Below are positions 20,084 to 30,477 of a stretch of DNA of 64,000 bases, in pieces. Source of the stretch: Hymenobacter volaticus. Lineage in GTDB: Bacteria > Bacteroidota > Bacteroidia > Cytophagales > Hymenobacteraceae. The translations under genes and the position numbers were made by a program. Under the pieces are notes generated by a model. It had not been told where the DNA came from and ran no database searches. It worked only from the letters and a program-made list of their open reading frames with translations. Each line of letters starts with the position of its first letter. Position 1 is the stretch's first letter. Location: positions 1-64,000 of the forward strand of contig NZ_CP095070.1 in NCBI RefSeq assembly GCF_022921055.1, read 5' to 3'.

Positions 20084-20224
20084 AGGTGACTGCCAGCGCT
20101 AATCAGTAATAGAAGCGCCTGCGCACTAGGCAAAACCGTTGGCGTAGCGGAGTTGAGCCAGAAGCGGGCTATGGCGTGTTGGCCAGGCCAGGGGCGGCAA
20201 AGTGGGGGTTGGCGGGCCCAACTC

Positions 20225-20261
20225 TTTGAAATCGTTAATGACTGCTTTGATTGTCGTTACC
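20225..20261 (+). promoter_or_regulatory. 21-bp-spaced direct repeat, putative AraC-family operator (MFS gene)
   Basis: Half-sites TTTGAAATCGTTA (20225) and TTTGATTGTCGTTA (20246), 21 bp apart. The site ends 114 bp before the chosen MFS start, the same distance as for SDR 1 and within a few bases of SDR 2. The second half-site is nearly identical to that upstream of the carboxymuconolactone decarboxylase gene. Confidence 0.62.
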
Positions 20262-20374
20262 CGCTCGGTGTCACAGGGTGGGACCTTTGTAGTGTCATTC
20301 GGTGACCCGTTTTGGGCGGCAGTATTGCCTTCCTAAAGCGTGCTGCTGACTTAAACAGAAAGTTAAAAGTTGAT

Positions 20375-21625
20375 ATGATACCACTAACGAGCACGCCAGA
20401 ACTGGCGACGAATGAGCCATCCCAAAAGCCCGCCTGGAACGCGGTATTCGCTTTAGCGCTGGGTGTGGCCGGCTTGATTACCTCGGAGTTTCTGCCCGTC
20501 AGCCTGCTGACGCCCATGGCCCACGACTTATCCATCACCGAAGGGGTGGCTGGGCAGGCCATTTCAATAACGGCCGTGGTGGCCATGTTCGCCAGCCTGC
20601 TTATCGCCGTGGCAACCAGGCGCTTGGACCGGCGCTGGGTGCTGCTGTCCTTTTCGGTGCTGCAGGTAGTATCCAATGCCCTGGTCGCTTTCGCGCCCAA
20701 TTTCCTGGTCCTCACCATCGGCCGAGTTCTACTAGGAGTGGCCATTGGCGGCTTCTGGGCCATGTCGGCGGCTGTGGCCATGCGCCTGGTGCCCGCCAAG
20801 GACGTGCCCAAGGCCCTGTCCACCATTTTCGGAGCGGTGTCGGTGGCCACGGTGGTGGCCGCGCCCCTAGGCAGCTTCCTGGGCGGGCTGCTGGGCTGGC
20901 GCACCGTGTTTGAGCTAGCCGCCGGGCTAGGCGCCCTGTCCTTTGTTTGGCAGGCCCTGACCCTGCCCGCCATGGCGCCCGACCAGCCGGTGGGCCTGGG
21001 CACCCTAGTGCGGCTGCTGAAACGCCCCCACGTCACGCCCGGCATGCTGGGTACGCTGTTCGTGTTCATGGGCTACGCGACGTTTTTCACCTACCTGCGG
21101 CCCTTCCTCGAAACCGTAACCGGGGTCAATGTCAATACCCTGACTACGATACTGCTGGGATTTGGGCTGGCTAACCTGGCGGGTACGGTGCTGGCCCGCC
21201 ACCTGCTGACGCGCAACCTGGCCCGGACGTTGACGCTCATGCCCTTGCTGATGGGCCTGGTGGTGGCCGGCTTGGTGCTGTTTGGCCAGCAGCCCGTGGT
21301 GGCGGCCGTGCTGGTTGCCTTCTGGGGAACGACGTTCGGCGTCGTGCAGGTGGGCTGGCCGACCTGGCTGACGCGCACGCTGCCCGATGAAGCCGAAAGC
21401 GGCGGCGGGCTGCAAGTTGCCACCACGCAGCTGGCCATTACCATCGGCGCGGCCGTGGGTGGGGGGCTATTTGACCTGACGGGCGCCGTCGGGGTATTTA
21501 TCGGCAGCAGCGTGATTACGCTGCTGGCCGCCCTGGTGGCCCTGCTGGCCTTCCGCAAATCTCCCCAGCAGGGAGCGGAAACAACGCAACCGGCACATGA
21601 GGAACTAGTGGCCCGCCACGGCTGA
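20375..21625 (+). CDS. MFS transporter, AraJ/NepI-type efflux
   Basis: 416 residues with 12 membrane helices. The N-terminal half has the drug:H+ antiporter features FALALGVAGLITSEFLPVSL (helix 1 with acidic E), the cytoplasmic ATRRLDRRWVLL loop and the GRVLLGVAIGGFWAM helix-4 motif. This fits the AraJ/NepI/YdhP-like sugar or purine efflux group. Start 20375 (MIPLTSTPELA) is preferred over an upstream in-frame alternative at 20312. It carries a 21-bp direct-repeat operator at the same distance as the two SDR genes, which suggests co-regulation. Substrate unknown; export of an aldehyde, sugar or aromatic product of the neighbouring enzymes is plausible. Confidence 0.88.
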   Translation: MIPLTSTPELATNEPSQKPAWNAVFALALGVAGLITSEFLPVSLLTPMAHDLSITEGVAGQAISITAVVAMFASLLIAVATRRLDRRWVLLSFSVLQVVSNALVAFAPNFLVLTIGRVLLGVAIGGFWAMSAAVAMRLVPAKDVPKALSTIFGAVSVATVVAAPLGSFLGGLLGWRTVFELAAGLGALSFVWQALTLPAMAPDQPVGLGTLVRLLKRPHVTPGMLGTLFVFMGYATFFTYLRPFLETVTGVNVNTLTTILLGFGLANLAGTVLARHLLTRNLARTLTLMPLLMGLVVAGLVLFGQQPVVAAVLVAFWGTTFGVVQVGWPTWLTRTLPDEAESGGGLQVATTQLAITIGAAVGGGLFDLTGAVGVFIGSSVITLLAALVALLAFRKSPQQGAETTQPAHEELVARHG

Positions 21626-21731
21626 ACAGGCCGCGAGGAGGGTATAATTCAACAGTAAAGCGGGCTCTTAAGTGCGGCTTGCCGACAGCGGCATACCGCC
21701 TGATGCCGGCAATAGCAACAAAGAGAAAACC

Positions 21732-22805
21732 GTGAAAAAAATAGCCCTAATAGCCGCCGCATTTCTCCTGCTGGAGGGACGGGCGGAGGCACAAGCAACT
21801 CAAAATTCGAAGAAGATGGAAGCGAAGATGGAGCCGATAACCGCCAAAGGCTACACCACCTTTGAGGTTAGCGACAACGTGGCGCTCTACAAGGTCTCGT
21901 TCAAGAACCAATACCAGATGACGGTAGCGGGGCACCTGTTTATCCCCAAGAACCTGGACCAGAAGACCAAGCACGCGGCCCTCGTTGTGGGACACCCCAT
22001 GGGCGCGGTGAAAGAGCAAAGCGCCGATGTGTACGCCTCAAACATGGCTGAGCGGGGGTTCGTTGCGCTGGCCATCGACTTGTCGTTCTGGGGTGAGAGC
22101 GAAGGCCAGCCGCGCAACGCAGTGGCCCCGGACATCTACGCCGAGGACTTCAGCGCCGCCGTGGACTTTCTCGGCACCCGCCCCTTCGTGGACCGTAACC
22201 GCATCGGCGTCATTGGAGTGTGCGGCAGCGGTAGCTTCGTGGTGAGCGCCGCCAAGATTGACCCGCGCATGAAAGCCATTGCCACGGTAAGCATGTACGA
22301 CATGGGCGCGGCCAGCCGCAACGCCCTGCACCATTCGCAAACTGTGGAGCAGCGCAAGAAAAACCAAGCGGAAGCGGCCGAGCAGCGCTATGTCGAGTTT
22401 GCCGGGGGCGAAACTAAGTACACCGGGGGCACCGTGCACCAGCTCGACGCCAACACGGACCCTATCCAGCGGGAGTTTTTTGCCTTTTACCGCACGCCCC
22501 GGGGCGAATACACTCCCAAGGGTGACTCACCGCAGCTCACCACGCACCCGACGCTGAGCAGCAATCCGAAGTTTAATAACTTCTACCCGTTCAACGACAT
22601 CGAGACGATTTCGCCCCGCCCGATGCTTTTCATCACGGGGGACCAAGCGCACTCCCGCGAGTTCAGCGAGGATGCCTACAAGCTGGCTGCGGAGCCCAAA
22701 GAGCTGTTTATCATTCCTAATGCCGGCCACGTCGATTTGTATGACTGCACGGACCTGATTCCCATCGAGAGGCTGGAAGCGTTTTTCAAGCAGCACCTGA
22801 AATAG
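21732..22805 (+). CDS. Secreted alpha/beta hydrolase (dienelactone hydrolase-like)
   Basis: Starting from GTG 21732 gives a signal peptide (VKKIALIAAAFLLLEGRAEAQ) and a 357-residue protein; the frame is open further up but not signal-like. Alpha/beta hydrolase fold: VVGHPMGAVKEQ oxyanion region, nucleophile Ser in GVIGVCGSGSFVVSA, Asp in LFITGDQAHSREF and His in IPNAGHVDLYD. The lid carries a conserved-looking SMYDMGAASR segment. This matches the periplasmic alpha/beta hydrolases often found beside SDR and aldo/keto reductase genes in Bacteroidota. Follows the MFS gene by about 105 bp with no clear terminator between, so probably co-transcribed; a terminator lies 80 bp downstream. Confidence 0.87.
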   Translation: MKKIALIAAAFLLLEGRAEAQATQNSKKMEAKMEPITAKGYTTFEVSDNVALYKVSFKNQYQMTVAGHLFIPKNLDQKTKHAALVVGHPMGAVKEQSADVYASNMAERGFVALAIDLSFWGESEGQPRNAVAPDIYAEDFSAAVDFLGTRPFVDRNRIGVIGVCGSGSFVVSAAKIDPRMKAIATVSMYDMGAASRNALHHSQTVEQRKKNQAEAAEQRYVEFAGGETKYTGGTVHQLDANTDPIQREFFAFYRTPRGEYTPKGDSPQLTTHPTLSSNPKFNNFYPFNDIETISPRPMLFITGDQAHSREFSEDAYKLAAEPKELFIIPNAGHVDLYDCTDLIPIERLEAFFKQHLK

Positions 22806-22885
22806 CGGCAGGTTTTTTTCGCCGGAGCGGTTTGAAATGCAGCTAACCTGCTTGCCGGCAAGAACCATTCAAACGCCATTGGGAA

Positions 22886-22939
22886 GCCATCAGGGCCAGT
22901 TCACCTAGCATGCTGTGCTAGCTGGCCCTGGTGGCTTTT
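22886..22939 (+). terminator. Intrinsic terminator after the alpha/beta hydrolase
   Basis: GCCATCAGGGCCAG (22886-22899) pairs with CTGGCCCTGGTGGC (22922-22935), with one G-T pair, plus inner pairing of CTAGCA with TGCTAG, and is followed by TTTT. The rest of the gap to SDR 2 is promoter DNA. Confidence 0.75.
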
Positions 22940-23102
22940 AGGCTTAAGCGAGTTTAGCAACGGGAAAGTGGAGGTAAGCGCGTAGTTGGAAAGCAAAGGG
23001 CTTAAGTTGAGCCTCAAGCCTGGCCTGCAAGTCGTGGTTGCTACTTGCGTTGGGCCAGATTTCTTTCCCAACCGAGCAGCATTGCCTCATCAACTTTCAA
23101 TC

Positions 23103-23139
23103 GTTGAATCCCTTAGCAATCCCTTTGATAATCATAATT
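23103..23139 (+). promoter_or_regulatory. 21-bp-spaced direct repeat, putative AraC-family operator (SDR 2)
   Basis: Half-sites GTTGAATCCCTTA (23103) and TTTGATAATCATAA (23124), 21 bp apart, ending 115 bp before the start codon. It was evidently duplicated together with the coding region from, or into, the SDR 1 locus. Confidence 0.6.
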
Positions 23140-23254
23140 CATTCGCTCAACAGGCCCCAGCGGCGGCCATATTTAAAAGAGGAATATTTCACCACGCATC
23201 GGCTATCAGTTGCAGCACTATACGCATTTGATAACCAGCAGTAAATAAGCAAGT

Positions 23255-24010
23255 ATGTCAACTAAAGAATTCACCGGGAAAGTAACTTTCGTCACGGGAG
23301 CCGGTACCGGCATCGGCCGCGCCACGGCGCTGGCTTTCGCGCAGCAGGGCGCCAGCGTGGTCGTGAGCGGCCACCACGAAGAGAACATCCGCGAAACCGC
23401 GCGCCTCATTGAGGAGCAGGGCGGGCGCGCAATCGCCGTGACGTGCGATGTGCGGCGCAGCGAGCAGGTGCAGGCGGCGCTGCAGCAGACCATCGACACC
23501 TTTGGGCGGCTGGACTACGCCTGCAACAACGCCGGCATCGACCACGGGCCGGAGAAAATGGCCGACGTGGCGGAAGACGAGTGGGACCGTATTCTAGACA
23601 CCAACCTGCGCGGCGTCTTTTTGTGCATGAAATACGAAATCCCGCTGATTCTCAAGCAGGGCGGCGCGATTGTCAACATCGCCTCGGGGGCCGGGGTCAG
23701 GGGCTTTCCGGGCGCGGCCTACGTTGCCTCGAAGCACGGCGTGGTCGGCCTGACGAAGTCGGCGGCGCTGGAATACGCCACCACCAACCTGCGCATTAAC
23801 GCCGTGTGCCCCGGCATCACCGATACTCCGATGATGGCCCGCGTGACCGGCGGCACAGAAGAAGGCTACCAGAAGGTCATCGACCAGGAGCCCATCGGCC
23901 GGATGGGCAAGCCCGAAGAACTGGCCGCCGCCGTGCTCTGGCAGTGCTCGGATGCCGCCTCCTTCGTCGTCGGCCAGATTATGGTCGTTGACGGCGCCCA
24001 AACCGTTTAA
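23255..24010 (+). CDS. SDR-family NAD(P)-dependent oxidoreductase 2
   Basis: 251 residues, paralogue of SDR 1. Shows [23 protein letters not shown], Ser in NIASGAGVRG, YVASKHG (Tyr/Lys) and PGITDTPMM. The strand-2 end is VVSGHHEENI rather than the acidic AADIS of SDR 1, so cofactor preference may have shifted toward NADP, which is an inference. The upstream 150 bp are alignable with the SDR 1 promoter region. Followed by a strong two-way terminator at 24028-24080. Confidence 0.92.
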   Translation: MSTKEFTGKVTFVTGAGTGIGRATALAFAQQGASVVVSGHHEENIRETARLIEEQGGRAIAVTCDVRRSEQVQAALQQTIDTFGRLDYACNNAGIDHGPEKMADVAEDEWDRILDTNLRGVFLCMKYEIPLILKQGGAIVNIASGAGVRGFPGAAYVASKHGVVGLTKSAALEYATTNLRINAVCPGITDTPMMARVTGGTEEGYQKVIDQEPIGRMGKPEELAAAVLWQCSDAASFVVGQIMVVDGAQTV

Positions 24011-24027
24011 GTGCCGTTTCCTTGTAT

Positions 24028-24080
24028 AAAAGCCCTCCTGCTGCAAGCGAATTTTCCACGCTTGCAGCAGGAGGGCTTTT
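24028..24080. terminator. Bidirectional intrinsic terminator
   Basis: A perfect 22-bp stem (24028-24049 with 24059-24080) around a 9-base loop, with AAAA on the left and TTTTT on the right. It therefore ends transcription from SDR 2 (plus) and from the convergent PQQ-type dehydrogenase gene (minus). Confidence 0.92.
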
Positions 24081-24147
24081 TAGCTTTTAAGGTGGTCAAC
24101 GCCTAAACGCTGCCTGCCAGCTTTCCTGGCCGCCACCCGAAAAAAGA

Positions 24148-25372
24148 TTAGGGCCGGTCTATTCGATACAAGCGGCCCTGGTCCGTAATGGCATATAAGG
24201 CGCCATCCGTTCCCTGGGCAACATCGCGGAAGCGCTGCCCTTCCCCGGCCAGCAGCCGTTCTTCCCCGACTACCCGGTTGTTGTCAATCACCAGGCGCAC
24301 GAGGTGCTGGCCGCTGAGGGCACCGATGAACAGATTGTTTTGCCATTCAGCAATGCGGTTGCCCGCGTAGAAGGTCATGCCGCTGGGCGACACGACCGGG
24401 TCCCAGTAGTATACCGGCTGCTCCAGGCCGTTGCTTTGCTGAATGCCGCTGCCCACGGGCTGGCCGCTGTATTCGAGGCCGTAGGTGATGGTGGGCCAGC
24501 CGTAGTTGGCGCCTGCCTGAACGCGGTTGAGCTCGTCGCCGCCGCGAGGCCCGTGTTCACTCTGCCAAATTTCCCCGGTTACCGGATGAATGGCTAGTCC
24601 CTGCGGGTTTCGGTGGCCGATGGAGTACAGCTCGGGGCGGGCACCCGCTTGCGCAAATACCGGGTTGCCCGGCGCCGGCTGCCCGTCTTTGGTGATGCGA
24701 ACCAGCTTGCCCAGCGCCGAAGAAACCGATTGCGCCTGAGGACGCGTGGCCCGGTCCGACCGTTCGCCGGTGCTCACCACCAAGTTGCCCGTGCGGTCGA
24801 ACACCACGCGGCCCCGTAGTGATTGGCGCCGGCATAGGCGGGCTCCGCCCGGTAGATGACAGTGGCCCCTTCTATCGCGCGTTCATCGGTGGCCAGGCGG
24901 CCCTTTCCAATAGCCGTCAGATTGCCGCCCGGGCGAGCTTCCGAAAACGACCAGTACACCAGCCGGTTGGTGGCAAAATCCGGGTCGAGGCACACGCCCA
25001 ACAGCCCGCCCTGCCCGGCCGAATTGACCAGCAGCAGGCCTGTAATGGGAGCACTGACCGCGCCAGCCGCCGTGACCAGGCGCAGCTGACCCGCTTTCTC
25101 GGTAACGAGCAGGCGCCCATCGGGCAAGCTGGTGACACCCCACGGGCTGGTCAAAGAGGCCGTGACGACGGTGGCCCGGTAGCTACTGGCCGCCGTGGTG
25201 ACACCCCTATCCGGGTTTGGCCCGTGAAGGCTGGGCGATACGTGGCGTTGGGAGTGTTAGTTTCCACCGGCGACCCGGTAGCCGGCGTGTCCGGAGTCGC
25301 CGTGTCGCCGTCGCGCGAACACGAGAGCAAGGGCAACGAACAACCAACGAGCAAAAGCAGTCTCAGTTTCAT
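24148..25372 (-). CDS. PQQ-type soluble aldose sugar dehydrogenase lipoprotein 1 (two frameshifts)
   Basis: Lipoprotein signal MKLRLLLLVGCSLPLLSCSRD, then a six-bladed propeller of the glucose/sorbosone dehydrogenase (GSDH) family: SPWGVTSLPDGRLLVTEKAG, GLLGVCLDPDF, VVSTGERSDR, GHRNPQGLAIHP, WQSEHGPRGGDELN, YYWDPVVSPSGMTFY. Two one-base losses split it: G at plus CCCC 25204-25207 and G at plus CCCC 24812-24815 (restored NHYGGRVVFDRTGN). The restored product is 408 residues. Family enzymes oxidise aldoses with PQQ in the periplasm; no PQQ biosynthesis genes are in the window. It lies 54 bp after the paoC1 start-to-stop unit and is probably in its operon. Confidence 0.85.
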
Positions 25373-25426
25373 AAGCAGGAATTATACGGGGTGACTGTAG
25401 ATAAAGGGGCGTGACCTGACCCGTGC

Positions 25427-27759
25427 CTAGGCCGGCACCCGCAAGGCCGCCAGCACTTTGTTAGGCGACATGGGCAGATCGCGCAGGCGGCGGCCGGTGG
25501 CGTGAAAAATAGCGTTGCTCACGGCGGCCGCCACGCCCACGATGGCAATTTCACCGATGCCTTTCACGCCCATGGCGTTGATGTAGGGGTCGTGCTCGTC
25601 AATGAATTCGACGGTCATATCCGGGATGTCGGCGTTAACGGGCACGTGGTAGTCGGCCAGCGAGGCGTTGGTGTAGCGGGCCAGGTGCGGGTCGCGCACC
25701 GTCTGCTCCATTAGGGCTGCGCCGATGCCCATGATGCCGCCGCCGATGATTTGCGAGCGGGCCGTTTTGGGGTTCAGGATGCGGCCGGCGGCGTGCACGC
25801 CCACCCAGCGCGTGACGCGCACGGTCCCCAGGTCGGGGTCCACCTGCACCTCGCAGAAGTGGGCCCCGAAAGCGTGCATGGAATGCTCGGCGGCGTGGTC
25901 TTTCTTGGTAGGCTCGGCATTGGCCGTAGCCAGCGGGTCTTCGTAGCTGCTGCCGTAGCGGCCGACGCCGTCGCCTTCCAGGTCCGTCATGTTGCCGCGC
26001 TTCATCAGTTCGCCGAAGGCTTCGCCTTTGCTAGGGTCGGCTTTCAGGTGCAAGCGGCCTTGGATTACGGCTACGTCGGCGGGTTTGGCGCGGAAGAGCG
26101 GCGACTTGGCGTCCATCACCGCTACCTTGATGAGCTTCTGCCACAGGTCCTGCGCCGCCACGTACACCGACGACGAGACCCGGCCCGCCGCGTTGGAGCC
26201 GCCCGACACGGGCGTGGAGGGCAGGTTGGTATCGCCCAGTTCAAAGCGCACCTTGTCGGGCGCGAGGCCCAGCGCGTCGGCCGCTACCTGCGTGATGATG
26301 GTATAGGTGCCCGTGCCCAGGTCGGTGGCCCCCGCCTGTACCACGGCATGCCCGTCGGCATAGAGGCGCACGCGGGCGTTGCCCTGCGAGTTATGGACGG
26401 GGTAGGAGGCCGTGGCCATGCCGTAGCCCACCAGCAGCTTGCCCTGGCGGGTCTGTCCGGCTTTGGGGTTACGCTTGTTCCAACCAAACAGCTCGGCGCC
26501 GCGGGCGTAGCATTGCTTCAGGCTTTTGCTGCTCCAGGGCTGGCCGGTGTCGGGGTCCTTGTCAGCATAATTAAGCAGCCGCACCTGAATGGGGTCCAGG
26601 TCGAGCTGCGCCGCCAAGTCGTCCATGGCACACTCGATGGCGAAAGAGCCGGGCATGTCGCCGGGCGCGCGCATCGAGGTGGACGTCATGACGTTGGCCT
26701 TGGTCAGGTGGTAGGTGGCCTCGTAGGTGGGCAGCTGGTAGAGCATGCCGATGATGCGGCTGTTAGTTTCGGTGTAGTCGTCCCAGGGCGAGGCGGTGGC
26801 CGTTTTGTCGTAGAGGAGCGAAAGTAGTTTGCCTTCCTTGGTCGCGCCTAGGCGCAGGGTCTGCTGCTGCTCTTCGCGGTGGCCCATGCCGGTGAAGTTC
26901 TGCGGACGCGTGAGCACCAGCTTCACCGGCCGGCCCACGGCCTTGGCGGCCAGGCAGGCCAGCACCGCGTGGGGCCACACCCAGGCTTTGCCCCGAAGCC
27001 CCCGCCGATGTACTTGCACACCACCCGCACTTGGTCCTGGGACAAACCCAGCATGCCGGCCAGCGTCTTTTGGGTTTCCAACACGCCCTGTGTGGCTTCG
27101 TACACCGTGAGGCGGTTGGGCGTTTCCCAGTGGGCGGTAGTGGCACCCGGCTCCAGATAGTTATGGTGCAGCGTGGCGTGGGTGTAGGTAGCGGCCAGCT
27201 GCACCGGGGCACTGGCAAAGGCCGCCTGCGCGTCGCCGCGCTTGGTCATGCCCTTCACTCGGCCCACTTTTTCGGGGGTGTACTGGGGCGCGTGAAGCGT
27301 GCGGTACGATGCGACCGGGGTTTCCGGCGCAATCTGCACCTTTACCAGCGTGGCCGCGTACTGCGCGTGCTCCATCGTGTCGGCCACCACCACGGCCACC
27401 GGCTGGCCGGCGTAAAAAATCTGGTCGGAGGTCATCGGCATGAAGCCCATGGGCGCACCCAGCGCCACTTTATCAACGGGTGCGTTGGGCGTTTTGGCCA
27501 GCTTGGGCAGGTTTTGCTGCGTGAAGATGGCGACTACGCCCGGTGCCTTTTGGGCCGCGCTGGTATCGATGCTGGTCACGCGGCCCCTGGCGACATCGCT
27601 GGTTTTAAGCACGGCATGCACCAAACCCGGCAGCTGGTTGTACTCGGCCGAGTAGGTGGCCGCGCCCGTCACTTTAGCCCGCCCATCAACCCGGCTCAGC
27701 GGCTGACCTACTACGCCCGGCGCAGCATTGGTTTCGAGAAACGTGGGTTCTTTATCCAT
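25427..27759 (-). CDS. paoC: Molybdopterin-binding large subunit of PaoC/xanthine dehydrogenase family, copy 1 (one frameshift)
   Basis: 777 residues after adding one G to GGGG (plus CCCC 26991-26994), which gives KYIGGGFGGKAWVWPHAV. Begins GQPLSRVDGRAKVTGAATYSAEY, the family opening; has the molybdopterin-contacting GGGFGGK loop, SMRAPGDMPGSFAIE, GATDLGTGTYT and the C-terminal GVKGIGEIAIVG with the active-site Glu. Hydroxylates aldehydes or N-heterocycles with water oxygen. Unlike copies 2 and 3 it stands apart from the FAD and iron-sulfur subunit genes, between two PQQ-type dehydrogenase genes and downstream of xdhC. It is shorter than the other copies in the linker before the AAFASAPVQL segment. 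It may borrow PaoA and PaoB from the other cluster. Confidence 0.88.
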
Positions 27760-27827
27760 CTGCTTGATTAGTAGCTGGTAGTAGGTAAATGCATAAGAGA
27801 GACAGGGGCCGTAGTGCGGGTTGCCGG

Positions 27828-29154
27828 TTAGTTTGACAGCCCGCGCTGCGGCCCCTGTTTGGCGCCCAGTTGAATCAGCCGGCCGTTGTCAGCGTCGGTC
27901 ACCACCCAGAGGTTGCCATCCGGCCCATCTGCACGTCGCGGATGCGCTGGTGCTGGTTGAGCAGCAAGCGCTCTTCGCCCACCACTTTGTTGTCCTTGAG
28001 GACCAGGCGCACCAAGTGCTGGCCCGCCAGGCTGGCCACGAACAGATTGTTTTTCCACTCCGGCACGGCCGAGCCGGTATAGAAGGCGCAGCCGCTGGGG
28101 CCACCGTGGGGTCCCAGTAATACACCGGCTGCTCCAAGCCCTTCTTCTGGGTGATGCCGCCCTCAATGGGTTTCCAGTCGTATTCGACACCGTAAGCGAT
28201 AACCGGCCAGCCGTAGTTGTGGCCGGGCCGCACGAGGTTCACCTCGTCGCCGCCCTGGGTGCCGTGCTCGTCTTCCCACAAGTCGCCGGTGACGGGGTGC
28301 CAAGCCAGGCCCTGGGGGTTGCGGAAGCCCACGGCCCACAGCTCGGGCAGGGCGCGGGTGCTGTCGGGGTGAAAACGGGGGTTGCGGGCCGCCGGCGTGC
28401 CGTCGGTATTGATGCGCACGATTTTGCCGAGCTGCGACGACAACTGCTGGGTTTTCAGCCGCGTAGGCTCAAACATGCGCTCGGATATCGACACCAGCAG
28501 CTTGCCTTCCTTATCGAAGAGCAGGCGGCTGCCGTAGTGCGCGTAGCCGTTGCTGGTGCTGTCGCGCACCTGGTAGATTTTCTTCACGTTTTCGAGGTGA
28601 AACTCGTCGGTGGCCAGCTTGGCCGAGGCCACTACCAGACCCGTACCGCCGTTGCGCTTGCGCTCCACGTAGGTCAGGTAGAGCATCCGGTTGGTGGTAA
28701 ACTGCGGGTCCACGGCCACGTCGAGCAGGCCCGCGTCGCTTTGCTCGGGCCGGTAGGCAATGCGAGGCGGCAGGCCCTTGAGCGTATCGCCCACCAGCCC
28801 ATCCTGCGTGACAATGCGCAGCATGCCTACCTTTTCAGTCACCAGCATCCGCCCATCGGGCATGAACGCCAGGGCCCACGGATGCTTGAGTCCCGACGCC
28901 ACTACTTTCTCCGTGAAGGGCGTTTTGGTGAGCACCGCGCCCGTGCGGGTTTGGCCCACCACAGCCGGCTTCTGGCCCTTGCCGTAGGGTGCGCGCTGCT
29001 CCCAGGGCTGGCCGGACGCGGGCATGGTGGCCGGGGGGCGAGTGCCAGCCACCTGCTGCCCATTGCCATTGACGTTCTGCGCCTGGGTTGGGCTGGCCAG
29101 CAGGCCTAGGGACAAGACGCCCACCGCCGCGGTCTTAAGCAACGAATTCTTCAT
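27828..29154 (-). CDS. PQQ-type sugar dehydrogenase 2, secreted (two frameshifts)
   Basis: Signal peptide MKNSLLKTAAVGVLSLGLL, then a GSDH-family propeller: KHPWALAFMPDGRMLVTEKV, LLDVAVDPQF, LLVSISERMFEPTRL, GFRNPQGLAWHP, WEDEHGTQGGDEVN, YYWDPTVAPSGCAFYTGSA. Two one-base losses near the end: C at CCCC (plus GGGG 28097-28100) and a base at plus GGCCC 27923-27927 (restored QMGPDGNLWVVTDADNG). The restored length is 442 residues. Paralogue of the enzyme at 24148 but with a longer N-terminal linker and no lipobox. It lies between xdhC and paoC copy 1 on the same strand, suggesting periplasmic sugar or aldehyde oxidation linked to the molybdenum enzyme. Confidence 0.85.
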
Positions 29155-29242
29155 AAGGAAGGGCTAACAAATAGCCCATTGAGGAGCTGGCTATGTAGCA
29201 TAAGCCCCTTTTAGAAAATGAAATAGGTTTAAAGCAGTTCGG

Positions 29243-30377
29243 CTAGCCTACTGCTTCGGCCACGGCGGGCTGATGCACGGTGCCTGCTCGCTGCCGCAGC
29301 GGCTGGGCTTGGCGCCCGCTACGCTGGGCCTGAATTTCGGCCACGATGCAGAGGGCAATTTCCTCGGGGTCTCGCTGCCCAAATCGAGGCCGATAGGGCT
29401 ATGCAGCCGCTCCCGCAGCGCCACAACGCTGGCGGCCGGAGCCGTGTCCAGCTCTTCCAGCAGGCGTTGGGCCTTCTGCCGAGGGCCGAGCAGGCCGATG
29501 TAGGGGGCGGGGGAGTCCAGCAGGGTTTGCAGGGCGGCCAAGTCGTAGGCGTAGTTGTGGCTGAGCAGCACGTGGTAGGCCAGCGGGTCGGGCACGGCGG
29601 CTTCCAGTTCGCGCACCGGCACGACGCGCACCGCGGCGGCCTCGGGAAAGCGGGCGGCCGTAGCCAGGTTGGGCCGGCCATCCACCACGGTAATGTGCCA
29701 GCCCAGCGAAGCGCCGAGGTGCACCAGCGGCTGCGCGTCGTTGCCGGCCCCGTACACTACCAGGCGCAAGGGGGGCATCAGCACTTCCAGCAACGCCCGC
29801 ACCGGGCCAGCCGCGGTGTCTAGGTCGAGGACGCGGGAATGGCTTTGAATCAGCGTATCGTAAGCGGCAGTGGCCAGCGTCGACGCCAGTGCGGGCGCAC
29901 CCCGCACCGCCCCAGTTTCGGCGAGCAGCAGGCGCTGGCCCACGGCAGCCTTGGGGCCAGTGGTATCCGTTTCAAATATGGTGGCCAGCACGGCGGGCAC
30001 CGGGTGCTGGGCAAAGCCGCGCAGGATTTCAAGGGGTTGTTGGAATCCTGAAAATCCAGCGGCTCCAGCAGTATGCGCACCACGCCTTGGCAGCCGGGCC
30101 CGAGGCCGTGGCGTGGGTCGTCCTCGTCGCGGGTGTCGTAGGTGACCAGGGCCGGTTCCCCCTGAAAGATGGCCCGCCGGGCCCGCTGGCGGGCATCACC
30201 CTCCAAGCAGCCTCCGCTGATGGCCCCCGTCAGCTCGCCGTCGTCGGTGACGAGCATGCGGGCCCCGGGCCGGCGGTAGGCCGAGCCCAGTACCTCCACC
30301 ACGGTGGCCAGGGCGCAGGGCCGCTTGCTGGCCCGGTGCTGGTCGTAGGCAAGGAAGAGACGTTGAAGCTCAGTCAT
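29243..30377 (-). CDS. xdhC: XdhC/CoxI-family molybdenum cofactor insertion protein (two frameshifts)
   Basis: N-terminal XdhC_CoxI domain (ALATVVEVLGSAYRRPGARM, ISGGCLEGDARQRA, GLGPGCQGVVRILLEP) and a C-terminal Rossmann-type domain (LRLVVYGAGNDAQPLVHLG, DGRPNLATAARFP, LSHNYAYDLAALQ, YIGLLGPRQKAQRLLEEL). Binds and sulfurates molybdenum cofactor and inserts it into xanthine dehydrogenase-type enzymes (PaoD role). One C added at plus GGGG 30033-30036 and one at plus GGGG 29366-29369 restore 378 residues; after the second the tail reads SETPEEIALCIVAEIQ and stops at 29243. It probably serves the three PaoC-type large subunits around it. Confidence 0.87.
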
Positions 30378-30477
30378 AATTCAAGCAACTAATTAGTAAA
30401 CAGGGTTCTTGATGGCATCTGCCCTAGCCTTGTGCCATGAAAGCAGCGTCGGGTGATTGGTTCAGTCAGTCGGGCTG

